From Paenibacillus sp. TCA20 (GTDB taxonomy: Bacteria; Bacillota; Bacilli; Paenibacillales; Paenibacillaceae): DNA of 64,000 bases. Made by a program: the position numbers and the translations under genes. The notes under the pieces are model-generated. The model was not told where the DNA came from. It saw nothing but the letters and a program-made list of their open reading frames with translations, and did no database searches. The DNA is taken from assembly GCF_000732325.1 (NCBI RefSeq), contig NZ_BBIW01000003.1:248001-312000 (forward strand), read 5' to 3'. Below are positions 34,658 to 42,389 of the stretch, one piece after another (the first letter of the stretch is position 1; each line of letters opens with the position of its first letter).

Positions 34658-36022
34658 GTGACAGAGCAATTCCATACTTTAATGAATGCGATTGAGAACA
34701 AGAAAGCGGTGCTTGGTGTAGTAGGATTAGGTTATGTTGGGCTGCCGCTGGCCGTAGAAATGGTAAAACAGGGTTTTACCGTTATCGGTATTGATTTGGA
34801 CCCATCCAAAGTGGAACGAATTTATCAAGGGGATTCCTACATCCATGACATTACTTCCGAGGATCTGAAGACCGTAATGCAAAGCGGACGCTTTCAACCA
34901 ACAACAGACTACAGCATGCTTCGCGTTATCGATGCACTGAGCATTTGTGTCCCAACGCCGCTTAGCGAGAATCAGGATCCGGATACATCTTATATCGAGA
35001 CTGTTGTAGATAATATTAAGCAGCATATGAAGAAGGGCATGCTGATTACACTAGAGAGCACAACTTATCCAGGTACAACCGAAGAGCTGATTGAGCAGGA
35101 GCTTGAGGCAATTGGTCATAAAGTAGGTGAGGACTACTTCCTGTGCTTCTCGCCGGAACGCGTCGACCCGTCCAACGGAAGGTTTACGACATTCAACACA
35201 CCTAAGGTGATCGGCGGCACAACGGAGGAATGTCTGAAGCTGGGTGTTGCCCTGTACAGCAAATATGTACAGACCGTAGTTCCTGTCTCCAATCCGAAGG
35301 TAGCTGAAATGTCCAAGCTGCTGGAAAATACATTCCGCAGTGTAAACATTGCTTTTGTAAACGAGATGGCGATGATGTGTGACCGCATGGGCATCGACAT
35401 TTGGGAAGTCATTGATGCGGCTGCAACGAAGCCGTTTGGATTTATGCCATTCTACCCGGGTCCTGGAATCGGTGGCCACTGCATTCCGCTTGATCCGATG
35501 TACCTGTCCTGGAAAGCGAAGGGCTTCCGATTCTATAGTCAATTCATTGAGCTTGCTCAAAATACAAATGATAATATGCCTTACTATGTAACGAACAAGA
35601 CAGCGACGATCTTGAACGAGTATGCCAAGTCGGTCCGCAAATCAAATATCTTGCTGCTCGGTATGGCTTATAAGCCGAATATTGCCGATCTACGCGAATC
35701 ACCTGGACTTGAAGTGTACGAGCTGTTCAAGGAAGCAGGAGCGAATGTTGAGTACTACGATCCGTATGCAGACACATTCCGTGACAAGCATGGTTCTACC
35801 GTATACAGCGTGAAATACGATCCGGAGAAGTTCAAATCATACGACTGCATCGTGCTGATTACGAACCATAAGAATCTGGAATATGACGTTATTGCATCCC
35901 TTGGCGTGCCGGTACTGGATACTCGTAATGCGTTCAAGGATTATCCGCTGCCTCACATTTATAAAATTGGCCATTCCGTACAACATCCGGTGACACAGCA
36001 GGAAGAAGCGGTACTCGCATAA
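34658..36022 (+). CDS. Nucleotide sugar dehydrogenase, UDP-HexNAc 6-dehydrogenase type
   Basis: A 454-residue NAD-dependent dehydrogenase that oxidises the C6 hydroxyl of a UDP-sugar to a carboxylate in two steps. It has a Rossmann motif GVVGLGYVGLPLA near 20-32 and the catalytic cysteine in GIGGHCIPLDP (Cys near 274). The GGHCIP form is typical of UDP-GlcNAc/UDP-ManNAc dehydrogenases (WbpA, WecC), whereas UDP-glucose dehydrogenases usually have GGSCFPKD. The likely product is therefore a UDP-HexNAc uronic acid, offering an acidic sugar for the polymer made by the adjacent GT2 protein. GTG start with TCTGGAGGGTG upstream. Confidence 0.88.
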   Translation: MTEQFHTLMNAIENKKAVLGVVGLGYVGLPLAVEMVKQGFTVIGIDLDPSKVERIYQGDSYIHDITSEDLKTVMQSGRFQPTTDYSMLRVIDALSICVPTPLSENQDPDTSYIETVVDNIKQHMKKGMLITLESTTYPGTTEELIEQELEAIGHKVGEDYFLCFSPERVDPSNGRFTTFNTPKVIGGTTEECLKLGVALYSKYVQTVVPVSNPKVAEMSKLLENTFRSVNIAFVNEMAMMCDRMGIDIWEVIDAAATKPFGFMPFYPGPGIGGHCIPLDPMYLSWKAKGFRFYSQFIELAQNTNDNMPYYVTNKTATILNEYAKSVRKSNILLLGMAYKPNIADLRESPGLEVYELFKEAGANVEYYDPYADTFRDKHGSTVYSVKYDPEKFKSYDCIVLITNHKNLEYDVIASLGVPVLDTRNAFKDYPLPHIYKIGHSVQHPVTQQEEAVLA

Positions 36023-36030
36023 AACCATCC

Positions 36031-36963
36031 ATGATTAGAGGAGGAAAAGCATGGAATGCATATCCTGCATGGGTAAAATGGAGCCTCATGATTGTCATCG
36101 TTGTAGTTTTACTCATTCTGTATTTCATGCTGAAGTCACCGGTCATGGATGAGAAAAAAGCAACCTGGCTCTGGGATGCCTCACTTATTGAGCAGCATAC
36201 GGAGGAGATCGTGCAATTCCTGAAAGAACAGGAGGTGGACACGGTCTTCCTCCAGACGCAGCAAGAAGTAAGTGATGAGGCTTATCGGTCATTCAACCGT
36301 TCAGCGCATGCTGCTGATATTACGGTTCATGCGCTGAACGGACATGCAGACTGGGCTTATGCGGAGAAGCGAAGTGAAGGAACGGCATGGATTGAATGGG
36401 TGAAGACCTACAATGGGAATGCAGCCCCTGAAGAGAAGTTCGACGGTGTTCAATTCGATGTTGAGCCCTACCAGCTGAGAAGATGGGAACGGGAGGAAGC
36501 AGCCGTCATTGCCGAATGGAGCGAGAACATGGAGGAATGGAGCCGGGAAGGTGCAGAAGCCGGGTTATACATGAGTGCTGCTGTACCGTTCTGGCTTGAC
36601 TCCAGGGAAGCTCCTGATGGCAGCGGCACGTTCAGCCGCTGGGTGATTGACCGGTTCGATGCCATCGCCATTATGGCTTACAGGGACAGCGGAGAGCAGA
36701 TGTATGAGCTGTCCAAGGAGGAGCTTGCGGAGGCGGACGAGCTGGATAAGAAGGTGTGGATCGGCGCAGAGCTCGGCCATACCGACGAAGGCGAGCATTT
36801 AACCTTTTTCCGTAAGCCGGTAACGAACATGGAATCGGAGATCGAAATTGCCGGCAAGCTGGGCACGACCCATCGTTCCTTCGCAGGACTTGCGATCCAT
36901 CATTATGAGGCATGGTACCAAAAGGTAACAGGGGATTTAACCTTTGCACAAAAAAACGAGTAG
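36031..36963 (+). CDS. Membrane-anchored TIM-barrel glycosidase-like protein
   Basis: A 310-residue protein with one N-terminal membrane helix (about 18-35) and an extracytoplasmic domain. The segment DGVQFDVEPY places D138, D143 and E145 in a DGxxxDxE arrangement reminiscent of GH18-type active sites. VWIGAE near 245 and GLAIHHYEAWY near 290 fit the last strands of a TIM barrel. The family is not assigned. The only in-frame starts are ATG at 36031, with no good ribosome binding site, and ATG at 36088 inside the helix; a strong GAGGAGG lies at 36037-36043 but serves an ATG in another frame. It is the last gene of the operon before a terminator. Confidence 0.65.
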   Translation: MIRGGKAWNAYPAWVKWSLMIVIVVVLLILYFMLKSPVMDEKKATWLWDASLIEQHTEEIVQFLKEQEVDTVFLQTQQEVSDEAYRSFNRSAHAADITVHALNGHADWAYAEKRSEGTAWIEWVKTYNGNAAPEEKFDGVQFDVEPYQLRRWEREEAAVIAEWSENMEEWSREGAEAGLYMSAAVPFWLDSREAPDGSGTFSRWVIDRFDAIAIMAYRDSGEQMYELSKEELAEADELDKKVWIGAELGHTDEGEHLTFFRKPVTNMESEIEIAGKLGTTHRSFAGLAIHHYEAWYQKVTGDLTFAQKNE

Positions 36964-36967
36964 CCAA

Positions 36968-37006
36968 GGAGAACAGTAGCTATGAGGCTGACTGTTCTCC
37001 TTTTTA
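36968..37006 (+). terminator. Terminator of the exopolysaccharide-type operon
   Basis: GGAGAACAGT (36968-36977) is the perfect reverse complement of ACTGTTCTCC (36991-37000), followed by TTTTTAT. It starts four bases after the last gene of the operon. Confidence 0.92.
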
Positions 37007-37019
37007 TATTAAATAAAGG

Positions 37020-37047
37020 TTGACAGTTTGGCAGAATCCATTATAAA
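37020..37047 (+). promoter_or_regulatory. Sigma-A promoter of niaP
   Basis: A consensus TTGACA at 37020-37025 and TATAAA at 37042-37047 are 16 bases apart. It leaves an untranslated leader of about 140 bases before the niaP start at 37193. Confidence 0.65.
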
Positions 37048-37192
37048 TAGTTTGATGGGTTATTTAGCATGAACTGAAGATATAAACTGGAGAAGGATGG
37101 GAAGAATCTATCCTAAGACCGGCGAAGCAAGATCTTTAGTTCAAGTGGATGTTGATTCATTCAAATACATAGATAGGGAGCAGAACCTTACA

Positions 37193-38410
37193 ATGAGTAA
37201 TTTAGAAGTATTGCGTAATCCGAAGCAGCGCAAGCTGCTGTTCAGCGCAGGGCTCAGCTGGATGTTCGATGCAATGGAAGTCGGCATGATGTCCTTTATC
37301 GTTGCGGCACTGGCCAAAGAGTGGCTGCTTACGCCGGGTGAAGTTGGACTCGTATCGAGCTCCACCTCCATCGGCATGGCGGTAGGTGCATTGCTGGCAG
37401 GAACGATGGCAGATAAGTATGGACGTAAGGCGGTCCTCATGTGGACACTGCTTATTTTCTCTGTAGCAAGCGGAATTTCGGCACTGGCTACAGGTTACGT
37501 GTTTCTATGCATTATCCGGTTCATTGCCGGGGTCGGACTTGGTGGAGAGCTTCCTGTAGCCTCTACGCTCGTATCGGAGTCTGTACCGGCCAAAGAGCGG
37601 GGACGAGCCGTTGTGCTGCTGGAGAGCTTCTGGGCAGCGGGATGGATTCTATCTGCGCTGATCTCCTTTTTCGTTATTCCCGAATACGGATGGCAAGTGG
37701 CTTTTCTGATCGGGGCGCTGCCTGCCCTATATGCACTCTACTTGCGAAGAGCCATCGAGGATTCACCTCGGCTTGAGAACAAGCAGGAGCTGCGTAAAGT
37801 TCCGTTTCGCGAGAAATTTGCATCGGTGTGGTCCACTGAGCATCGCAAGACGACGCTGATGCTATGGATTCTATGGTTTACAGTGGTGTTCTCTTACTAT
37901 GGGATGTTCCTGTGGCTGCCAAGCATTATGCAGATCAAGGGCTTTGAGCTGGTCAAGAGCTTTCAGTATGTGCTGATTATGACATTGGCCCAGCTTCCGG
38001 GATATTTCACAGCAGCGTACTTCATCGAGAGGTTCGGCCGCAAGTTTGTTCTCGTTGTATATTTGGTAATGACTGCGATAAGTGCGCTGTGGTTCGGTAA
38101 TGCGGAAACAGAAGTCAGCCTGATTCTGGCAGGGATGTCATTATCATTCTTTAACCTTGGAGCCTGGGGAGGAATGTACGCCTATACACCGGAGCTGTAT
38201 CCCCTTAAGGCGCGTTCTACAGGTGTCGGTCTTTCAGCCTCAATCGGTCGGGTCGGGGGGATCCTTGCACCGCTGCTCGTAGGACTATTGGTGCAAAAAG
38301 GGGTCGCTGTGGAATCCATCTTCGTATTGTTTTTCGTTACCGTGCTAATAGGAGCAGCGGCGGTTCTTATCCTTGGCCGAGAGACTAAAGGGCTTGAGCT
38401 CGAAGATTAG
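37193..38410 (+). CDS. niaP: MFS transporter, niacin permease NiaP-like
   Basis: A 405-residue major facilitator with about 12 membrane helices. It resembles B. subtilis NiaP (YceI) throughout: LSWMFDAMEVGMMSFI near 19, GLGGELPVASTLVSE near 120, the long SFWAAGWILSALISFFVIP segment near 147 and SYYGMFLWLP near 237. DKYGRKAV near 77 is the MFS loop 2-3 motif. NiaP imports nicotinate or nicotinamide for NAD synthesis. The ATG at 37193 matches the family N-terminus and has AGGGAG upstream; an earlier ATG at 37097 would add 32 residues. The substrate rests on similarity only. Confidence 0.85.
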   Translation: MSNLEVLRNPKQRKLLFSAGLSWMFDAMEVGMMSFIVAALAKEWLLTPGEVGLVSSSTSIGMAVGALLAGTMADKYGRKAVLMWTLLIFSVASGISALATGYVFLCIIRFIAGVGLGGELPVASTLVSESVPAKERGRAVVLLESFWAAGWILSALISFFVIPEYGWQVAFLIGALPALYALYLRRAIEDSPRLENKQELRKVPFREKFASVWSTEHRKTTLMLWILWFTVVFSYYGMFLWLPSIMQIKGFELVKSFQYVLIMTLAQLPGYFTAAYFIERFGRKFVLVVYLVMTAISALWFGNAETEVSLILAGMSLSFFNLGAWGGMYAYTPELYPLKARSTGVGLSASIGRVGGILAPLLVGLLVQKGVAVESIFVLFFVTVLIGAAAVLILGRETKGLELED

Positions 38411-38424
38411 GACCATTGTCAGAT

Positions 38425-38452
38425 ATGACAAATTTGTAACCTGTGATATAGT
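38425..38452 (+). promoter_or_regulatory. Candidate promoter of the first sleB-like gene
   Basis: ATGACA at 38425-38430 and TATAGT at 38447-38452 are 16 bases apart. Both boxes deviate from consensus, so this is tentative. Confidence 0.35.
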
Positions 38453-38557
38453 GTAGTTCGTAGGTGAACGTTTGTGTTCCGCCTTTTCAAGTAATGAAGT
38501 CAGTCGTCCTTGATGATACAGACTAACATGAATGAAACTGGAGGATATCTGATCTTA

Positions 38558-39199
38558 ATGAAGAAGAAAATAACAACTCTATTAATAACATGTGCCTGTG
38601 CACTTTCCGTGCTGGGCTCAGCGGCATCAGCAGATGCGGCGACACTGCGCCTTGGCAGTCAAAGTGCAGAGGTCGTGGAAGTACAAGAAAGACTGCATAG
38701 CAAAAATTATTTTACGGCTGGAATCAGCGGTTACTATGGTAACCATACGAAAGCTGCCGTCAAGTCATTCCAGCGAGCTTACGGATTAAGTGTGGATGGT
38801 GTTGTCGGTCCTAATACGAAGTCCAAGCTTGAGGCTGTTGCTCCAATCAATAACAAGGTGCTTCGGCATTTGGCAGGAATTATACAGGATGAGGCTGGCG
38901 GTGAATCCTTGACAGGTAAGATTGCGGTGGGTGCCGTTATTCTGAACCGGGTTCAGAGCAATGCTTTTCCGGACTCCATAACCAACGTCATATTCCAGAA
39001 GAATCAATTTACGCCGGCAATGGACGGTAAGCTCAGCAGTCCAACGGCTGCATCCTATGAGGCTGCCCGCAGGGCGCTGACGGGCTATGATCCCTCCAAG
39101 GGTGCTCTGTATTTCTATAACCCTAAGACAGCATCCTCGTCGTGGATTAAATCCCGGCCTGTGACGCAAACACTTGGGAATCATGTATTTACGAAATAG
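38558..39199 (+). CDS. SleB-like cell wall hydrolase with peptidoglycan-binding domain (copy 1)
   Basis: A 213-residue secreted protein: signal peptide with AxA site (about 1-28), a PG_binding_1 domain (about 31-85, QSAEVVEVQERL ... GLSVDGVVGPNTKSKL) and a Hydrolase_2/SleB catalytic domain (about 95-213). The catalytic domain has the conserved Glu in QDEAGGES and the VGAVILNRVQS segment. SleB-type enzymes are lytic transglycosylases, best known for degrading spore cortex during germination. The short length and ordinary signal peptide would also fit a vegetative wall hydrolase. GGAGG lies 13 bases before the ATG. A paralogue follows 313 bases downstream. Confidence 0.88.
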   Translation: MKKKITTLLITCACALSVLGSAASADAATLRLGSQSAEVVEVQERLHSKNYFTAGISGYYGNHTKAAVKSFQRAYGLSVDGVVGPNTKSKLEAVAPINNKVLRHLAGIIQDEAGGESLTGKIAVGAVILNRVQSNAFPDSITNVIFQKNQFTPAMDGKLSSPTAASYEAARRALTGYDPSKGALYFYNPKTASSSWIKSRPVTQTLGNHVFTK

Positions 39200-39512
39200 C
39201 GGATGGATCCAATTCGCTTCTGTATAAAATGCAACAGTTTACTGTAAAGATGGAGATTGTACTGTAATTGGAAAAAGAATGATCCGCTGAAGGATATCAT
39301 TAGTACTCGATATTGGTAGCTTTCAGCGGATTAATCATAATATATCTGCACTGACATATAGGCAGTGACATCATCGCTATATGAGGCGATTTGTATCCAA
39401 ATATATCTAAATATACACTTATCTATATTTATAGATACATTCAATTGAATGCAGAACTATGACAGGTGTTGCTTCGGCGACACATTCAAACACAACTGGA
39501 GGAATGACATCA
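39200..39512. other. Intergenic region between the two sleB-like genes
   Basis: No gene is seen. ATCCGCTGAA at 39282-39291 pairs perfectly with TTCAGCGGAT at 39322-39331 across a 30-base loop, possibly a terminator for copy 1, although the T-tract is poor. Two smaller dyads (CACTG/CAGTG around 39350-39370 and ATCGC/GCGAT around 39373-39392) lie closer to copy 2, which presumably has its own promoter here. Confidence 0.45.
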
Positions 39513-40163
39513 ATGAGAAAACTGACAAAACGACTAATGATCTGTGCTGCGCTTCTGGGAGCGTATGGAACGGTTGCTGCACCGGCAGGTGCAAGTGCTG
39601 CGGTAATGCAGCAGGGAATTCAGAGTGCTGATGTGCTGGACTTGCAGGAAAGACTAAGCAGTATCGGATTTATGAATGCAGGGTCAACAGGATATTACGG
39701 TAAGGCAACGGAGCAGGCCGTTCGCTCCTTCCAAAAGCAATTTGGACTCAAGATTGACGGAATCGCAGGGCCAGAGACGATCAGCGTGCTTAAGAAAAAA
39801 GCACCGATTAACCAAACCTCACTGAATCAACTAGCCAAGGCCATCCATGGCGAGGCCCGGGGAGAATCCTTTGAAGGTCAAGTAGCGGTCGGAGCAGTGA
39901 TCTTAAACCGGGTTCAATCGGATGCATTCCCGGACTCCATCACAGAGGTCATTCTGCAGCCAAGACAGTTTACCGCCGTAGATGACGGCCAATACAATTT
40001 GGCTCCTGATGAGACTGCGATCAAGGCGGCAAAGAGTGCGCTCAATGGCTGGGATCCGTCAGGTGGAGCTCTGTACTACTATAACCCTGAGATCGCAACC
40101 TCCGAATGGAGCAAGGAACGTCCAGCGATCAAGCAGATCGGTAATCATCTGTTTACGAACTAA
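39513..40163 (+). CDS. SleB-like cell wall hydrolase with peptidoglycan-binding domain (copy 2)
   Basis: A 216-residue paralogue of the preceding protein with the same order: signal peptide (about 1-30), PG_binding_1 domain (about 33-88) and SleB catalytic domain (about 97-216). The catalytic Glu lies in HGEARGES, followed by VGAVILNRVQSDAFPDSI, nearly identical to copy 1, and both end in a GNHxFT motif. CTGGAGG precedes the ATG. The two copies look like an old tandem duplication that has diverged most in signal peptides and surface loops. Confidence 0.88.
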   Translation: MRKLTKRLMICAALLGAYGTVAAPAGASAAVMQQGIQSADVLDLQERLSSIGFMNAGSTGYYGKATEQAVRSFQKQFGLKIDGIAGPETISVLKKKAPINQTSLNQLAKAIHGEARGESFEGQVAVGAVILNRVQSDAFPDSITEVILQPRQFTAVDDGQYNLAPDETAIKAAKSALNGWDPSGGALYYYNPEIATSEWSKERPAIKQIGNHLFTN

Positions 40164-40180
40164 TCCAATATCATATATAA

Positions 40181-40217
40181 AAAGAAGCTGCCACAAAATT
40201 ACTGTGGCAGCTTCTTT
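40181..40217 (+). terminator. Terminator after sleB-like copy 2
   Basis: AAAGAAGCTGCCACA (40181-40195) pairs perfectly over 15 bp with TGTGGCAGCTTCTTT (40203-40217). Confidence 0.85.
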
Positions 40218-40251
40218 GCTATAGGTATCAATACAGAGCATACATAATGAA

Positions 40252-40282
40252 CCTCTTTGCAGGCAAGCAGCAAAGGGGTTTT
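40252..40282 (-). terminator. Terminator candidate downstream of the NlpC/P60 gene
   Basis: CCTCTTTGC (40252-40260) pairs with GCAAAGGGG (40270-40278) with one G-T pair. T-rich sequence follows on both strands, so it may act for the minus-strand hydrolase gene and as a backup for the plus strand. Confidence 0.55.
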
Positions 40283-40300
40283 AATTATATACATTTCATT

Positions 40301-41161
40301 TTATAGAACTCTTTTTGCACCGACGTATTTAGGACCCCAATAGGTATTGTCCAGGCTGTCGATTTTTACACCGGAGGAACTGGTAGCTGAAATAAAATTA
40401 TTGTTTCCTACATAGATACCGACATGAGAGATCGAGCTTCCTGTTGTCTTGAAGAAGACCAGATCGCCTTGCTGCAGGTTTCCTTTGGATACAGATGAGC
40501 CTTGGTTATATTGGGTAGCTGCTGTACGCGGCAGGGATACTCCGTATTTATCGAATACATATTTAACCAGACCAGAGCAGTCGAACCCGCTTGTGGTTGA
40601 ACCGCCGTAAACATAAGGAACGCCGATGTGATTCATCGCTTCATTTACAATGCTGGTGCCTTTGACATGGTCGTTTGGAATAAGTGCAGGGCTGTATGTT
40701 TTACCGGTTGTGCTAATCATGGCCAGCATAAGATCCTTTTTCCAAGTTACGTCATAGCCCATGGCTTCTGATACAAAACGAATGGGTACATATGTACGGT
40801 CATTTCGGATGAACACTTGCGTGCCAAGACTTACTTTGCTGCTATTGACCATCGCAGTCGTCTGGTTGGTTTGAATACGAATGGTTGTACCGCCCTTGGA
40901 CAGCTTGACCACCGTTTCTTTTCCGCTCTTAAATACTTTAATCGTATAGTTCATTTCGTCAGCAAGCATGCGGACCGGCACTTGTGTACTGTAATTCTGA
41001 TCCAGGAATGGCTCCGCATCTGGGAAATCGATCAGATTACTGTTCACTTGAATATTTACCGTATTGGTACTGGATGAGGATGCATCTGCTTGTCCATTAC
41101 CCATGATTAACCCAGCTGCGAGCAGGGATGAGAACAACATATATTTACCAAACTTCTTCAT
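40301..41161 (-). CDS. NlpC/P60 (C40) peptidase with copper amine oxidase N-like domain
   Basis: A 286-residue secreted protein: signal peptide (about 1-27), a copper-amine-oxidase-N-like domain (about 35-130, a common surface module in Paenibacillus) and a C-terminal NlpC/P60 domain (about 165-286). The catalytic Cys lies in GFDCSGLVKYVF, the His in SHVGIYVG and the third polar residue in the NNFISA region. Such enzymes cut D-Glu-DAP bonds in peptidoglycan stem peptides. I set the start at 41161 because GGAGGAAA lies upstream; the longer reading to 41179 overlaps that site. Confidence 0.9.
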   Translation of the reverse strand: MKKFGKYMLFSSLLAAGLIMGNGQADASSSSTNTVNIQVNSNLIDFPDAEPFLDQNYSTQVPVRMLADEMNYTIKVFKSGKETVVKLSKGGTTIRIQTNQTTAMVNSSKVSLGTQVFIRNDRTYVPIRFVSEAMGYDVTWKKDLMLAMISTTGKTYSPALIPNDHVKGTSIVNEAMNHIGVPYVYGGSTTSGFDCSGLVKYVFDKYGVSLPRTAATQYNQGSSVSKGNLQQGDLVFFKTTGSSISHVGIYVGNNNFISATSSSGVKIDSLDNTYWGPKYVGAKRVL

Positions 41162-41711
41162 TCTGAAAATTTCCTCCAATTGCCTCCGAGGTTAGTTGTC
41201 GGGTTCGAGTAGAAGGTACTCTAGCATTTCTTAACTGCTGCATTCACCCCAAATGTTGTAAATCGTCCCCCGTACTATTCTGATAGATTCGGCACACTTT
41301 TTTAATATGAATTAACTGTAATTAATATATAATAAATTAAGGTTAAAAAGTATCAAAAATGTTACCTTTGTTTTACTTTTTGTACACCAATTACTGGAAT
41401 AAAACATAGAAAGAACCGGATTTTTTCGAATAATTTCCGCTAAGTCGGGTAATAAATTGTCATTGATTTGAAACAGGTATCCATTAAAGTAACAATATTG
41501 TAACTAAATAAATTGTTTTCGGGACCCATTTTATATCCATATATTGTAATAATTCCAAAAACGAAAATATATTAATAAATTGAGCACCAAAAAACCCTTC
41601 GTTAAAATCAACTAAGGGTTTGGTTTGAACTATTATTTATGCTGCATACACTGATTTCACTGATTTCCTGCCGCTGCATTGGAGTGGTTCTGTTTATATA
41701 TATATACAATG
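41162..41711. other. AT-rich intergenic region between the C40 peptidase gene and modB
   Basis: Some 550 bases without a supported gene. It is strongly AT-rich, especially 41290-41590, and must hold the minus-strand promoter of the peptidase gene. A minus-strand terminator for modAB lies at 41589-41621. I see no other structured element. Confidence 0.55.
41589..41621 (-). terminator. Terminator of the modAB operon
   Basis: AAACCCTT (41592-41599) pairs with AAGGGTTT (41614-41621). Read on the minus strand the stem is followed by a run of six T, so it terminates modAB. Confidence 0.8.
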
Positions 41712-42389
41712 CTAATTCTTTTTTCTGCGTCCTGTCAGAAGCAGCAGCAGGAACGACATAAGTACGATCGCAATCGTCCAGGCCCAAGCCATGACCGTAT
41801 TCCCGCTGTCCACAGCAATGTATATGGCAGTAGGGACGGTTTGAGTTTTTCCTGGAATATTGCCTGCAAGCATCAGCGTTGCGCCGAACTCACCAAGCGC
41901 TCGTGCAAATCCGAGAATATAAGCAGAAATAACAGAAGGCCAGATGAGTGGAAGTGTAATATACCGGAATACCTGCCATTCATTCGCACCGATCGAGCGT
42001 CCGGAAGCTTCAAGCTCGGAATCAATGGACGTAAATCCGACCTTCATCGTCTGATACACCAGTGGAAACGAGACGACAACGGCGGCGATGACACAGGCTG
42101 TCCATGAGAATACGACAGGTGCGGCAAAGATGGCCTCAATCCATGCTCCGATCCAGCTATTTCTCCCCAGCAGGACGAGCAGCAGAAAGCCTACAACCGT
42201 GGGTGGAAGGACCATTGGCAGCATAAACGCTGTTTCTAGCAGCAGCTTTCCTTTGAACTTGCTCTTGGACATCCATCTTGCAGTAAGCCCGCCCATCACA
42301 ATCGTGATAACACTGGACAATAGGGCAACCAGTAAGGATAAGCGCACAGGAGCCCAGAAGTCATGCCAGTCAAATGAAGCTGACATCAT
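41712..42389 (-). CDS. modB: Molybdate ABC transporter permease
   Basis: A 225-residue inner-membrane permease with five to six helices and the EAA-type loop near ASGRSIGANEWQVFRYITLPL (about 130-150), typical of ModB/CysT permeases. GEFGATLMLAGN near 170 is a ModB signature. It starts within the modA stop (four-base overlap), so the two are translationally coupled. No ATPase gene (modC) follows, so the permease must use an ATPase encoded elsewhere, as in several Firmicutes. Confidence 0.92.
   Translation of the reverse strand: MMSASFDWHDFWAPVRLSLLVALLSSVITIVMGGLTARWMSKSKFKGKLLLETAFMLPMVLPPTVVGFLLLVLLGRNSWIGAWIEAIFAAPVVFSWTACVIAAVVVSFPLVYQTMKVGFTSIDSELEASGRSIGANEWQVFRYITLPLIWPSVISAYILGFARALGEFGATLMLAGNIPGKTQTVPTAIYIAVDSGNTVMAWAWTIAIVLMSFLLLLLTGRRKKN

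Noticed and set aside
32302..36022. Hyaluronan-type operon (GT2 plus UDP-glucose dehydrogenase)
   Set aside because: The dehydrogenase has the GGHCIP form typical of UDP-HexNAc enzymes, and the other genes do not fit has operons.
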